DNA of 64,000 bases from Zhengitettix transpicula (Eukaryota; Arthropoda; Insecta; Orthoptera; Tetrigidae), in the NCBI GenBank assembly GCA_037074705.1, contig CM073595.1, positions 55,175,639-55,239,638 on the forward strand. The letters run 5' to 3'. Under the pieces are notes generated by a model, which saw nothing but the letters and a program-made list of their open reading frames with translations, did not search any database and had not been told where the DNA came from. A program made the translations under genes and the position numbers. Numbering within the stretch: the first letter of the stretch is position 1; each line of letters begins with the position of its first letter. Positions 1 to 11,619 of this stretch are shown piece after piece.

Positions 1-231
1 ATTAATGCAATTATTTTTGATTTCAGTTCTTTTCTTAGTTTCCAGTTTTAAGTTTTTCGCCTAAGTAAATCAGCGCTAATCGGAACGTCCGGAACTTTCT
101 AATTTAAATTCTAAGTTTTAGTTTCTCTCTTTTAAGTTTGTTCGAAGTTGTTTTTGTTTCATTATTTTTTAAAGATACGTTAATTTCTATGATAATGTTT
201 TAACCCGTGGGACAAACTTCAAGGGTTGGCT

Positions 232-562
232 CAGCTTACTAAAACATACATTTTTTGTATAGGAATAAATAGGCAGTTGTGATAGTTTGTAAATGCTGAG
301 GGTAGAGGGCTGTAATGGGCGTAGACGTCCGTGGTCTGATTCATCTTCGGTAAAACGTCATTTGCAACTGTTTTCCAATCCGACGCTACCAAGCATGTAT
401 TGTTGGTCGCAATTTTGTGCATTTATTATAAACATTTCTGGAGAGAAGCATTTTACGTTGATGTAAATAAATTATGTTTTTTTTTCTTTTTGTCGCACCT
501 TTTGTGTTTGCAAGTCAACGAGTCACTTCGGACTATACAAATATGTATGTTTTAGTAAGCTG
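232..562. mobile_element. Short element with perfect 20-bp terminal inverted repeats
   Basis: Positions 232-251 and 543-562 are perfect reverse complements of each other (20 of 20 bases, starting CAGCTTACTAAAAC). They enclose 291 bp of moderately GC-richer DNA than the flanks. The size and CAG-type ends suggest a MITE or a remnant of a Tc1/mariner-like DNA transposon. I do not see a clean TA target duplication on both sides (CT before, TA after), so the superfamily is open. A 63-codon minus-strand reading frame inside resembles nothing I recognise. Confidence 0.7.
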
Positions 563-763
563 TACCCCCGAAGGTTCTCCCATGACCGTAGAATCACCCT
601 GTATGTGTTTTAAAATTTTTATATAGAAGACTATGGCTACAATAGGCTGAAAGAGCCTTTATATAATATGACGTACGAGAAATAAATTTCTTATTAAATA
701 TGAGCAATTCTTTTTGGAATATTATTTAAACCCATAAAATTTAAACTTATTTTAATTATTGTC

Positions 764-1088
764 AATTATTAATAAAACCACTTCAGTCTTTACTCTCAAT
801 TAAAGAAAATATCAGGAGCTTTCGGCCCAATTTGTTTTCTTCAACTGCTTTATTCACATATATTATTTTACAAATATATTTTCCTTCAATTAGAACTTAT
901 AAGACGAATACTGGAACGAGTAATATGTTTTATAAAAATGTAGGACGAGTTCTAATTGAACAAAAATTATATTTGTAAAGATATATGTGAATGAAGTAGA
1001 TGAAGGTTAATTGGGCTGAAAGCTCCTGTATGTTTCTTTGATTGATAATGAAGAAGTATAGAAGACTTAATTGGTTTTATTAATAATT
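764..1088. mobile_element. Fold-back element A with paired CGAAAGCTCC motifs
   Basis: The outermost 17 bases (764-780 and 1072-1088) are perfect inverted repeats (AATTATTAATAAAACCA), and similarity continues inward almost to the centre near 925, so a single strand could fold into one long imperfect hairpin. Each arm carries the same inner motif once: on the minus strand at about 812-845 (TTGAAGA, then GCCGAAAGCTCC) and on the plus strand at about 997-1026 (GATGAAGG, then GCTGAAAGCTCC). There is no coding capacity. It belongs by design to the same group as the fold-back elements at 2.7, 13.3, 37.3 and 61.2 kb. Confidence 0.75.
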
Positions 1089-1099
1089 GGAAATAATAG

Positions 1100-2685
1100 A
1101 ACCTTAAAGTGTGTTAATTTTAAATTTAACATGTTTTAATTTAAGAAAAATTGGAAAGAAACTATTCTCTCAGGGTTCTTCTCCTATTTGATGTTGAGCG
1201 ACATATCCCTTAAACCCCGACAACGTCTCACTATTCCAAATCTCACTTTTTAACATCTGTTGGTGGTGTTTTGGCAACTATAGGTATTCCAATAACCTTT
1301 TCTTGCGGTAGATACTTTCTCTCTATCCTAAACGTCTCCACTGCTGCCACCTCTCAGAAAAATATTTACTCAGATTAACCAGCAATAATTCTAATGCTCC
1401 AAATAGTTAAGTGTTTAAGATAAGAAAATTAAACGAAGTTTGATATGTTTTGAAGACGATAATTAATCTAGTAAAGTATTCAATGTTGGCTACATTATTT
1501 TTCAAAATATTTAAGTTGTATATTTAGGCGTGTTTTGCTTTTGTTTTTTAATCAGACTATATATTATGTTATCTTGAACTATTTGAGACACTCCAACTGC
1601 CAATTTGCGATCATCAAATATATACTCTATAGGTTCGCCAGTGCAAACAGGATACGAGTTAACAGAGGTATAATTATATTCATGTTATTCATCCTCGTCA
1701 AGTTTTACGTACAATCATGTTTCCATCAGATTTTATAACTGTTAACCCGTCCAACTGCCTACAGATGATATTGATATAGGACTCAATGATTCGAACGTGA
1801 CTGAAGAATTTATTTTCGTTGATGAAAGCTAGTTTTAATAGTCTAGGTACAAATATGCTAAGTAGAAAAAACGACTTGCGACTAATACAAAAAGTGATAA
1901 TAAACCGGCAGGGGAGTTGTGGCTTTTCTCTTTTTCTTCTTGTTGAGGTCACGTCTCTTTATGACGTCCATGTTTGAGTAATTTCAGTTCCTCTTGACTC
2001 ATGGCGACTCGACAGTAAAGATACAAGTCTCATTTCTGTACAATATCACTGTAACAATGTGAGGCAGTTCCGATGTCGACCTTTCCCTTCTTGAATACTA
2101 GAACAGTTTGCGAGATAATGTTCTGCTCTGTATAGAACAGAGACTAACCTCCAAGCTTTGATCGGTAAATTTCCTTGACTGAATTTTTATATTAATGTTG
2201 AAAACGTCTCCGTTAGTTTAAAATTAAATATTAAATAATGATATAGCCAAAAACCGACAGCGTATCAGTAGATTTTTTAAATATACAATCGTATCTATTA
2301 GTTCTAAAATTATCAATTAAATAATTATATTCCCAAAAGCTGACTAGTAGATTTGGCAATACACTTTCGTTCATGATCAAAAACTACAAGGTCCATAACA
2401 AACATTTACCGAATTTATTTTCCCAAATCTCATGCTCCGACTGTAACTCCTGCTACATGGGACAAACTGAAAGATCATTAAAAACTCGTACCAAAGAACG
2501 CGTCCAATATTAAACTCCACATTGAGAAACAATCAGTCATCTACAAGAATATTATTAACTCCAAACATTATTTGCCACAAACAGACAAATAAACAGAAAA
2601 TTCGTGCAACGATTCTTCTCCCAATTGGCAGACCTTCTCCAGTACTGAACGTAAACAAAATAAATTTAATAACGAAGAAATGTAA
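1100..2685. other. Non-coding stretch, nothing recognised
   Basis: AT-rich DNA with only short chance reading frames (the longest is 84 codons, minus strand, 1698-1952). I see no repeat family, RNA gene or splice-anchored exon. Confidence 0.5.
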
Positions 2686-2689
2686 TAAC

Positions 2690-3100
2690 GCATATTACCA
2701 TGATGTTGCTTTTATAAATATATATACAATTTATAAAAATTAAATTTAATGTTTCTCATTGTGATAATAGTAAATTTCGATGTCAGGTCCTGACTTAATA
2801 TTTATGTTTCAAAAATTTGACTAGGATTTGAAGATATTATAAGGCCGAAAGCTAATGAATAAATGTTTTGATGAACTCCAAAATTACTGACGTTCTGTTT
2901 TTTCTGAATGAATAGAATTTTGGAGTTCCTCAAAATATTTATTCATCAGCTTTCGACTTTAAACCATCTTCAACTCCTCAAATTTTTTAAAATACTGTTA
3001 TTAAGTCAGGACGTAACATTATTATTATTATTATCACAATTAGAAAATTTTAAAGTTCATTTTTATAAATTATATATACTTATTACGTATTAGTTTTGTT
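2690..3100. mobile_element. Fold-back element B
   Basis: The inner arms begin with a perfect inverted 13-mer, TCCTGACTTAATA (2788-2800 and 2999-3011). Similarity extends outward through an inverted ATTGTGATAATA block and an AT-rich block, to about 2690 and 3100. Each arm has a GAAGAT stretch followed by a CGAAAGCT motif (about 2832-2856 plus; about 2945-2975 minus). The reading frames inside are chance. Confidence 0.65.
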
Positions 3101-3158
3101 ACTCAATTGTCCAAACCTGTCATTAATTTGTCGGTAATATAAAATACTAATGATGGTT

Positions 3159-3510
3159 AAATTTTTATAATTTACCGCAATGTTTTAATCAGTCAGCAAT
3201 TTAAATGAAAAAACTAATTCTTCATTTTCAAAACTGTAATTAGTAAATTCTTAGGAGCTTTGGCAGTTTTTCATATTCAACTGTTCAAATAAAATTATTT
3301 TTTCAGAAACCATTTCTCAATTTTGACAAGGATCTGACATATAATTAATTTAATTTATACATTATAAATTTAATATTTTTATAAAAACAAAGCACTTATT
3401 TTTCAAAATCACTCAGAAATATCATTTCACAAACCTTCAACTTGTTCCTATTTGTTTTTTCATTTAAATTTCTTACGGATTAAAACATTGCGGGTAAATT
3501 ACAAAAATTT
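3159..3510. mobile_element. Fold-back element C, short relative of the 61-kb element
   Basis: Left end AAATTTTTATAATTTACC (from 3159) mirrors the right end at 3478-3510. The left arm is clearly related to 61155-61330: both have the block CAGCAATTTAAATGAAA, then a GGAGCTTTGG or GGTGCTTTAG variant, then TTTCAGAAACCATTT and CAAGGATCT. It appears to be a copy in which the internal minisatellite has one unit or has collapsed. Confidence 0.65.
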
Positions 3511-3514
3511 AAAA

Positions 3515-5685
3515 TATTAATTATCTACCAGTAACAGAATCCTTTTATCGACCCTGATTGTTTTGGAACATTGTCAAAGATAAAATTTGCCCTTGAAATT
3601 GCGCGTCCAAATTGTTAAATTTTGCATCCACTTAGTAATTAGTTATATCGATATATTTAAATGCTAAGCGGGATTCAATGGTTCTCTTATTATATCGACT
3701 AAAAAACTCGGTAATAGTCGGAATGAAAAGCGAAAGTTGAAGATGTATTACTAAAAATAACAGCTACTGACGCAGAAATCCATAATTTTTTAATCCTTTT
3801 TGGGAATTTATTCCGAAAGATTCTCAAATTTTGTCAGACATGTACTTATTAAATAAGCAAGAATTATCATTTTTCTTTGGTCAGGAATTACAGTGCTAGT
3901 TATTATTAAACTGCTTTAGAAAACTTTATTTTTGGCAATGTTTCTGGAAAGTTTCACGTTGGTACAATCACTCAACTGCCGAAATCGCACAACTTAATCG
4001 CTTTCGTTCTATCCTCAAGGAGAAAACTTCAATGGTGGGCAGGGGGAGGGAGGGGGGGTCCTTAATTCCTTATTAGAATTTCCGACTTTGGACGCAGCGA
4101 TAGTGTCCATGAATAATGTAGCGGCCAAAACAGCGTTCCGTTCTGAAACCAGACTGCTTCTATAGTATTTAACACGAGCACGATAGTTATGAAAATACTA
4201 TGGAATATTTTTTTTTGTCAAGTCGTATAATCGATTATCAAATTTTCAGCGCGACGCCAGAAGTGAAAGGAGGATGAGAAATACCTTATTCCGTACTTTT
4301 ATTTTGTGCTAAATTATTATTTGTTGCAAATGATCAGGTTCAGATACAGGACACAGAAAATGCCGGAGTAATAGATCGATTTCGCTGAATATAGTCACAC
4401 GAGGCGCCGTGTCTGTAATTTTGCGTGAAATAAAAAACAAATGCACATCCTTCCCACGACAGTCTTTGTCTCCGTGTAACGCTAAGCACTGCTATAGTGG
4501 CACAAGAATACGTAACAAGCTCATTCATCAAGGTATTTATAAACAATTCAACTTAGTCATTCGTCCTGTGCCGAAGTATTGTAGTAGGTGTAAAAGACTC
4601 ATCATCGTGTAGTAAGTATATAATTGTAAATAGTGAGCAGTGCTTTCCACGGCGTTGCAGGCCAGCGCTTCTGCGTGTAGGTAACGAACCATTTCCTTGA
4701 ATTGCGCGTCCCATGTGTCAAGGTGACGCGCAGTTGAACGAACTCCAAGCACGGCAGTCATAGACATGTGCTTACCCGTATTTATATTCAGCGCAACAAC
4801 GGGAACATCTGTAGGAATCGCAAGAGAAAATCTGTTCCACAGACAACGCGATATTTATTTTTATTTATTTGTTTCAATTTTCATTCTATAAAATCGAGAA
4901 GATGCGTTATGAGGCATCAATGTAGAGCACACACAACTGTAAAATTACCGATTAGCAAGGTCCCAAGGTTACCTCCGACGTTTCAAACAGAAAAAGATTC
5001 TGTTCATCGTGGAAACACGAGTACATCTTCTATGAAGGTTGCTTGATGAAACACGAAAAAAGGTTGAAATAAAATAAATGGAAATTATTAATTTACCTGG
5101 AACAGGTAAAACAGTTAAAAAGAATTAATAAATATCCTTGTGGATAAATACTCACCATTTATAAATAGGTTGTAACGAGCCGATTAATATTTTTGATATT
5201 GTAGGCAGGGAATTAATCCCGCGATAGATGGCCGAAAATTGGACTTACAATAGAGCATCAATGTGTGAAAGACGCAGAGAGGACTTTATTGTAGTAAGTC
5301 AGGAACAGAGGGTCGACAATAAGCCGTATAGGACGGTCCCACATGCGGATGCCATTAAAATTTATTCGAGGAATGATATTAGGGAACTCGTGCCTGAATC
5401 AAAATATCCAAACTTCAGAAAGCTGTCCTATATTTCTGACATGTTGCTGTTAATCTTTTTACTCCACAATGAAGTTCGTGAAGACGAAACATTGATCAGT
5501 TTTTATTTAATTATTGTTTATAGTCGCATCAACATATTAGTCATTGGCGATTTTTAATACCTACTACATGAAATTATTACTTTTGGTTCATATTACATAT
5601 ACATGTTACTCTTAACCTAAGATTCATTGTCTATTTAGATTAGATCTTGAATGACGGTATCCTTACTAAACCTTTAAAGGCCGCT
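3515..5685. other. Non-coding stretch with one unexplained 109-codon frame
   Basis: There is a G-rich run near 4034-4060. A plus-strand frame starts at ATG 5228 (good A at -3, G at +4) and runs 109 codons to 5557. It contains a perfect GTAAGT at 5294-5299 that would leave a 22-codon first exon in phase 0. I do not recognise the protein, and a frame this long is expected by chance in 64 kb, so I do not call it a gene. Confidence 0.4.
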
Positions 5686-5689
5686 GCTG

Positions 5690-5909
5690 AGGTACATATC
5701 TCCCTTCCCGTGTACTTCTCAATTGTGGCTCATCTAATCCTGTCGTGCTTTGGACAGTCGTAGAGGACATGCTGGATCGTCAGGGACTTGCTTAAGTCAC
5801 GTGTAGGTTGCGGTGACCTAGAAAATAAATAGAAGTGCGTGATGTTAGAGTGGAGAGTTCTTATCCTGGCAACAACCACTTGCTGTGTCCGTGACAGATT
5901 GCCAGCGTA
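5690..5909 (-). pseudogene. LINE relic: C-terminal RNase H and zinc-knuckle region
   Basis: The minus strand translates into a recognisable tail of a retrotransposon polyprotein. It reads SRTQQVVVARIRTLHSNITHFYLF, which is the conserved end of the RNase H-like domain of insect LINEs, and then SLTIQHVLYDCPKHDRIR, the usual 'T..H.L..C' stretch that follows. An in-frame stop sits where the family has W, and the flanks lose similarity quickly. The upstream reverse transcriptase is not present, so this is a short, dead fragment. Jockey/R1-type elements with an RNase H domain are the likely source; the exact clade is not resolved by eye. Confidence 0.75.
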
Positions 5910-5949
5910 CGATATTTCCTTGAAGTTGTTGACTTCCTTATGAAAAATT

Positions 5950-6500
5950 GAAAAATTCCTTCATTACTTCCTCTTTTAAACATGTTTCATTTTTCCTCCA
6001 ATATTCTGGCATAGGCTTGTCCCCCGTCCTTTTTAGGGCATATTGGAATGTTGTTTTTATTTTTTGCATCACAGTTGACCAATTAACATTTTACAGAATA
6101 TCTGCGGGAACACCTTTAACTAATTTTACGCCAAATTTTAAAAAATTTCCCAAAGTATGGTCGTTAGATGTTGTTATACTTTTTATTAATAAACATTTTA
6201 ATTATACCAGTGAGAGCTAGGCCATTGAACATGTAAATACTATTGTAAACAACATGTTTGGCCTAAGTAAATATATTAACTAGATTATCAGATGAATTTG
6301 GTTAAAGTAACCAAAAGTTTCTGACGTAAAATGTTAAATTCTGGCATTTTAATGTAAATTACATTAAAATAAGTTTTATATGTAATTGTGATTTTAGGGT
6401 TTTATCATTTATAATAGTAATAGTGAAATACAACAGTCTTTTATCGGTTTATTAGACAAATTATTATTGATTTCTCCTATATATATAATTTTAATTAAAT
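5950..6500. other. Non-coding AT-rich stretch
   Basis: Only a short chance reading frame (5948-6220). I see no recognised repeat before the Helitron-like segment begins near 6503. Confidence 0.4.
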
Positions 6501-6502
6501 AG

Positions 6503-7109
6503 GGTTACATAAAATTAACGCAAAAACAACCGACATTCGAGTCAAATCCGGGGTTATGGATGTCGCCGAGTTTATTTATGACAAACTGAGCAACGCGTGG
6601 AGGGGGGGGGGAGGTGGATGGGTGTTTTTTTTTCGGGTTCATTTAGATTCGTAATATTTCTATTCATGTTGCCTGTGTGTAATTTCATCCCCTTCCGGCA
6701 CGCTTAGGGGAGGGGTTGGAGGTGCGTAACAGGAAAATAACGCAAAAATATCAACGATTGGAGCAAAATCCGGGGTTATTGATGTCGCTGAGTTTAATTA
6801 TAACAACCTGGGCAACACGCGGGGGTGGTATGGGCCGTGGGGAGGTGGGCTGATTTTTGCGTCGAATAAATAGTTTTTGTGTAACCCAAAGTGGAAGTTG
6901 GGAAATTTTCGAACATATTAAAACGGCCGATATGAATGAAAATTTTTCGGGGTCTATGAGTTCAACCCCTTTCGGCATGGGAGGTGAGCACATTTAGGGA
7001 TAGGGGTCGAGGTGCGTTACATAAAAATAACGCAAAAGCAACCGAGATTGAAGTCAATTCGGAAGTTATGGATAAATTAGAACCCGGGAGACGCCGGGCA
7101 CCCAGCTAG
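6503..7109 (+). mobile_element. Non-autonomous Helitron-like element, 3' end at 7109
   Basis: The 3' end has the Helitron signature: a GC hairpin (CCCGGGAGACGCCGGG, 7083-7098), a short spacer, and terminal CTAG at 7106-7109 followed by T. Upstream, a block is repeated three times (from about 6503, 6721 and 7013): it begins GTTACATAAAA or GTAACAGGAAA, then ATTAACGCAAAA, then a rough TCCGGGGTTAT and GATGTCGC. No Rep/helicase coding is present. The 5' terminus (TC) could not be placed. The same 3' end recurs at 11618 and 30414 and, inverted, near 33698. Confidence 0.75.
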
Positions 7110-7110
7110 T

Positions 7111-8290
7111 ATATAATAAACGCTAATAGTCCTTATACACTAATAAAATATTTTTAATAAATCGGAGATATATTACAATTTAAATATTTGTGTCAGACAA
7201 TAATAATTTTTTATGAAATAAATTGTTGGTAGAATTGGTGACAAGATCAATAAATGTGGAACGTGTCCTGACTAAGTCTATCTTATTGCCCCAAGATATG
7301 AATGAACAAATTTTAAAATTGTAATGTTCGATTTGATTTAGTACTTTGACCTTGTATGGTGCCATTCAATATCGCCTTAATTGCTTAACTAATTTCAACG
7401 CTAATTACCCGAGTGCTACCGTTCGGCAGTAAACCTCTTCCTCGGTCTGATTTAAAGTATCACGTTTAACTATAAAACAAGACGCTGGCGACAGATCGTA
7501 ATAAACTCTCGTTTCACTGTGCCTGTCAGAGGTTTATATTTCCTGTGCTCTTTGACATGGCCTGCAATAAAACACGAGCAGCAATATACTTGCCACCAGC
7601 CGCCTTAACGAGCAGACGTCTTCACTATGGAGTAATATATTCACGTATTCCGATGAACGCGATGCCTCCTGCTCGGAGTAACTGACATTGTTTTACTTGG
7701 TTCTGTAATGACTGATCGCGTTCTTGTGGGATCTGGGAGATAATTGCCGGTCTGGACTGACAGGAGAGTGAGTGTTGCGTTTAAGAGTGAATCGAGTCTA
7801 CTCGAAGCTGGGATTGCAGCCACTCGACCGACAAAGCAGCGCCTGAATTCATTTCGGAGAAACGGTCGTGAGTCCAAATGAGGAAGGTCGGATCCCGATC
7901 CAGAGCAGCTGCTCCTGGAATCTGACACTAATGTATGTGTATTGTGACTGCCGGTTCCAGGGCTTAGCGATTCACAGTAACCCACACCTGCGAGCCTCGT
8001 TACAGCCAACAATCGATTGTGCCATTCAGGAGAACTATTTTATGCGTTACACTTCAAAATTTGCTGCAATTTGTAGTACCTCTGTAAATGTCAAATTTAA
8101 TATGACGAAATGTGCTGTGATTTGTTAGATGACTAACATATTTAATCCACAATACTGAATTTAATTAAGTACATACAAGTTCTTACAATATTGTGATCAG
8201 TCGCTGGTAATGGAATATTTAATTCAACATCATTCATGGTGTCAGGAAAACGATGATAATCATCCTTGTCAACTGACACAATGGAAGATA
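7111..8290. other. Non-coding stretch, locally GC-richer at 7480-8000
   Basis: Overlapping frames occur on both strands at 7641-8012 (minus, 123 codons) and 7868-8128 (plus). Neither resembles a known domain, and their overlap argues that at least one is chance. No RNA gene seen. Confidence 0.35.
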
Positions 8291-8304
8291 AATTAAATAT
8301 TACT

Positions 8305-8540
8305 TTTATTATTATAATTTATTATAATTTATTATAATTATATTTATTATAATTATAATTATTATAATTATAATTTATTATAATTTATTATAATTTTTTA
8401 TTATAATTATTATTATTATAATATTTATTATAATTTTTATTATAATTTTTTATTATAATTTATTATAATATATATTTATATATATTATAATCTATTATAA
8501 TATTATAATTTATTATAATAATATATTTATTATAATTTAG
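8305..8540. repeat. Simple-sequence tract of TTATTATAA-type units
   Basis: About 235 bp composed almost only of A and T, built from imperfect ATTTATTATAAT units with interruptions. It is self-complementary in many registers and could extrude hairpins. Confidence 0.9.
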
Positions 8541-8769
8541 TAAGCCATTGTCCTTGCTGTCATAATTTTACTTAACAAAACACCTGATTATCATTGAACT
8601 AAATATGATTTATTAATGTTTTGCATTTTATTAAGGATCTTTCGGTTAATTAACTATAATCATCCTCTTATATAGTTACAATTTATAAGTAGCACCTAAA
8701 AGTCAAATATACAATATTGAATGTATTGATTCTAATTTTGAATATCGTATTAAAATTATTACTTCAGTA

Positions 8770-9060
8770 ATAGAGAGAAAGCATTCACAAACTCAAGGCA
8801 TAGAGGTCATGAAATTAAATTGAATTAAAGGATCAAGACCGGGCGAGGAATAGAACCCGGGACGTCCACTTACCGGGTGAAAGCTCTACCAACAAAAATC
8901 ACATCTCACACCATGCGAAATTAATTGTAATTAGTATCAAGATGGAAAATACCGGCTGAGCTACCTGTGTCGACTCCATATCCGGTGCGAAATACTTACA
9001 AAAGTAATTAAATTTAATTTCATGCCCTCTACATCTCGAACTTGTGAAAACTTCCTCTAG
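8770..9060 (-). mobile_element. tRNA-derived SINE
   Basis: On the minus strand a tRNA-like head has a box A (GGTAGCTCAGCCGGT, about 8960-8975) and a second head part with box B-like CCGGGTTCTATTCC (about 8845-8862). The body shares TTTTCCATCTT and GAGATGTGATTT with the plus-strand SINE at 9213-9390. The tail (8775-8825) matches a segment at 28785-28840. Two head segments separated by a body segment suggest either one SINE inserted in another or a dimer. Confidence 0.65.
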
Positions 9061-9212
9061 ATTCTTGAATTAATAAGTAACAATTTTAATAAAACGTTCA
9101 AAATTGGAATCAATAAATTCAAAATTGTATATTTGAATTTTTCGGGACGTAATTCCTCCATCCATTAGTCTATGTAAAGATTGAAATTTAGTTAAAAAAA
9201 CAAATTGTAGGT

Positions 9213-9390
9213 GAGCCGGTATCAGGTCTAATGGTTGGAGGAATTTCTTACCGGATCTGGAGTCGACATGGGTAGTTCAATGGTAGTGTTTCCATTCAGC
9301 AAGCGGAGGCCCCGTGCTCGATCGAGATTTTTCCATCTTATTATTAAAATTAATTTCTCATAGTGAGATGTGATTTGGATTCTTTTATAA
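9213..9390 (+). mobile_element. tRNA-derived SINE
   Basis: It starts with a leader also seen at 28960 (GGTCTAATGG then TGGAGGAATTT, CCGGATCTGGA, GTCGACA). The tRNA-like head follows: box A GGGTAGTTCAATGGTAG, and a box B region that is decayed (GTGCTCGATCGAGA). The SINE body TTTTCCATCTTA ... GAGATGTGATTT comes next. Pol III-transcribed origin is inferred from the boxes. Confidence 0.7.
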
Positions 9391-9399
9391 GCCTGCTAA

Positions 9400-10230
9400 T
9401 TTTTTTCCTTTAATAACTTGGAGCAATCCTGAATTCGTGGTCCTGAACAGATTGCAAACACATCCGGAATTCCTGAATGGTATTGGAAATGTATTCTTAT
9501 TTAATTACATATATAAATACGCATTTAGATACCGCTGTACTAATGAACGGTTTTAAAGACGTTCCACGTCAAATTTTGATTAATGTATCGTCACATTCGA
9601 ATGGCTTAGCATCACTGTATAATTAAAAAATGGATACAATAAATTGTGCAGTTTCGAGTACTGTTATGGCTACTTCACTAAAGAATCTAGAAAATGAAAT
9701 ATATGTTCTCAAGCTGCACACAAATTAATAGTTGATTACAAACAAAATTCCAAAGACGTTGACTAGGTCGTATTCGCAGCCGCTTAAGGCAAATCATTAA
9801 TCTCAATGTTGATGCAGGTTGGAGGCGCTATGCAATTCATTTTAATGCGTTCATTTTAATTACGAATGGCGGTTTTACAACTGAATGGACCTTTTATTCA
9901 GAAGGCTGGAATCGCGCAATTTATTTTCAAATATGCTACGACCGACCAATCGTTTTGATGTCCGTACTTAAACGAAAACAGTCCAAAAATAATTAGTTAC
10001 CTGTCTGGAACATTAACCAATAAAATGCGTCACTGAATCCTAACTGCTGATGTAATCAGAGGAAAAATTCTACGAGGACAGTTTCGCTTTTATTGTCTTC
10101 AATAGCCTAACATACTAGAAGCACGTGTGTGAAGCAGTTACTCTCATTGTCCGCGACATGAAGTGCAGTAAAACAGAGAAATAATACGGAATAATCTAAC
10201 GTGAAGGTTACCTTTTCGTTTTACCTTTGT
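9400..10230. other. Non-coding stretch, nothing recognised
   Basis: AT-rich, with no reading frame over 60 codons and no repeat recognised. Confidence 0.45.
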
Positions 10231-10238
10231 TAGTGTAC

Positions 10239-10275
10239 TTGAGAAGTTCCACAAATCTGTGGAAGAAACGTTGTA
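10239..10275 (+). ncRNA. Hammerhead-like motif, solitary copy with perfect stem II
   Basis: The order is TTGAGAA, then a perfect 6-bp hairpin (TTCCAC 10247-10252, loop AAATCT, GTGGAA 10259-10264), then GAAAC at 10265-10269, then GTTGTA. In hammerhead terms the hairpin is stem II, GAAA follows directly, AC/GT would be a 2-bp stem III around GTT, and A would be the cleavage-site H17. One core base departs from YTGANGA (the second G is A), so this copy would be impaired. Family assignment is inference. Confidence 0.4.
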
Positions 10276-10289
10276 CCTGTTTTTATTCT

Positions 10290-10950
10290 TGTGAGGTCTA
10301 TTTTTGGCTATATAGTTCATATTCATAATATATACACAGTCGTAAATTTTAACGTTATTAACAGTTTAAATTTTAAGATAATTTAGAATCGCTGCTCGTG
10401 CCATACAGTTCGACATTTTTACCCTCAATTGATTTGAGGAAACTGTTGGAAGCAAGTTGATCTGGCAAGCACAGAGTTCGTTGCTCCTGGCACGTATTCG
10501 AATCCCCCAAAGCACGCATAATTACGTTCATTAATTGCGCTGCGTTGCGATAAATCGTGGGAAATGCGAATGCCTCCCCAGTCATTGTATCTTAGTTAAG
10601 AGGTACAAATTGCGTAATTACCATCCATCATTTATCATGAGCTCGCCGACGTTGAGTACATGAACCGGCCAATGATGTTCAATAATCTAATCCGTAACCT
10701 TCTCACATCCCAATTCTCTCCAAACCCAACCATCAACTTCCACCACAATTACAAGATTATAAACACTCTCCTCCACCCTCTGCAACCGCTCCTCTACCCT
10801 AAACAAACTCAAAAATAAACACGGCACGTGAGGAGGAAGGGAGGGTGCGTGGTTCTCTTGGGGGTCTTTCTGGTGAAGTTTGACTCAAGGCGGTCGTCCA
10901 GTCTTCTAGGGTCTGGAAGGTGTTGGTGTCCCCAGTAGTTCAGGGAGGAT
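10290..10950. other. Non-coding stretch, pyrimidine-rich part at 10690-10800
   Basis: A 70-codon minus frame (10373-10585) is of no known family. 10690-10810 is CT/CA-rich. A box B-like GTATTCGAATCCCCC near 10494 hints at a decayed tRNA-like sequence. Confidence 0.35.
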
Positions 10951-10959
10951 GTGGTTGAA

Positions 10960-11618
10960 AAGTCATAATAGTAATGAGTAAACAATGGAGACTGGTGTTG
11001 AATCGGGGGTTATGGAAGTCACTGAGTTTAAATCTGACAGTTACCATACTGGTTAAGATGTAGTTCAGTCCGTATGAGTGGGGGGGGGGGGGTGGAAGGG
11101 GCCGATACAAATTTCTGTTTACAATATTAAATGCGTAGACCAATTTCTACCAAACTTTTTACACGTGTTACTTACTATCCAGTAACAAACACTGTGGAGT
11201 TAAGACCCCTGTAGGGGTGGGGGTGAAATTTAAAAACATTCCTCTATTAGCGCCAATAAAAACGATTTCGCTGTTGCTTAATTTGATAGTGTCATAGAAT
11301 TCTTAAGAGTCTAATTTCAACTCCAGAGCCACGGGAGGTGGTGGTTGAGTAATGCCAGAAATACCGTTATTAGTGTCGATTCCGGTGTTATAGGAGTCGT
11401 AGAGTTTAATTCGCCCGTGAACCGTGGTTATTAATGTTCCTCCGCGTGGAGGTGGATGTGATTGACAAAAGGTTACCCGGCATACCTTTCGGCGTGGGAT
11501 GTGAACACATTTAGGGATAGGGGTTGAGGTGCGTTATATAAAAAAAACAACCGATATTGGAGACAAATCTGGGGTTATGGATATATGACAACCCGGGCAA
11601 CGCCAGCCACCCAGCTAG
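10960..11618 (+). mobile_element. Non-autonomous Helitron-like element, 3' end at 11618
   Basis: It ends with a hairpin (CCCGGGCAACGCCAGC, 11592-11607) and CTAG at 11615-11618 followed by T, as at 7109. Internal blocks again carry a GGGGTTATGGA / GTCACTGAGTTTAA theme (about 10998, 11390 and 11570) plus the unit GTGCGTTATATAAAA. It is about 660 bp as recognised, without coding. The 5' boundary is uncertain. Confidence 0.7.
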
Positions 11619-11619
11619 T

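Noticed and set aside
232..562. Intact Tc1/mariner-type element
   Set aside because: Inverted ends are perfect, but I see no matching TA duplication and no transposase similarity inside.
7641..8128. Overlapping 123- and 86-codon ORFs as genes
   Set aside because: They overlap on opposite strands and have no recognisable domain or splice signals.
10373..10585. 70-codon minus ORF as an exon
   Set aside because: No domain or flanking splice sites, and it overlaps a box B-like tRNA remnant.
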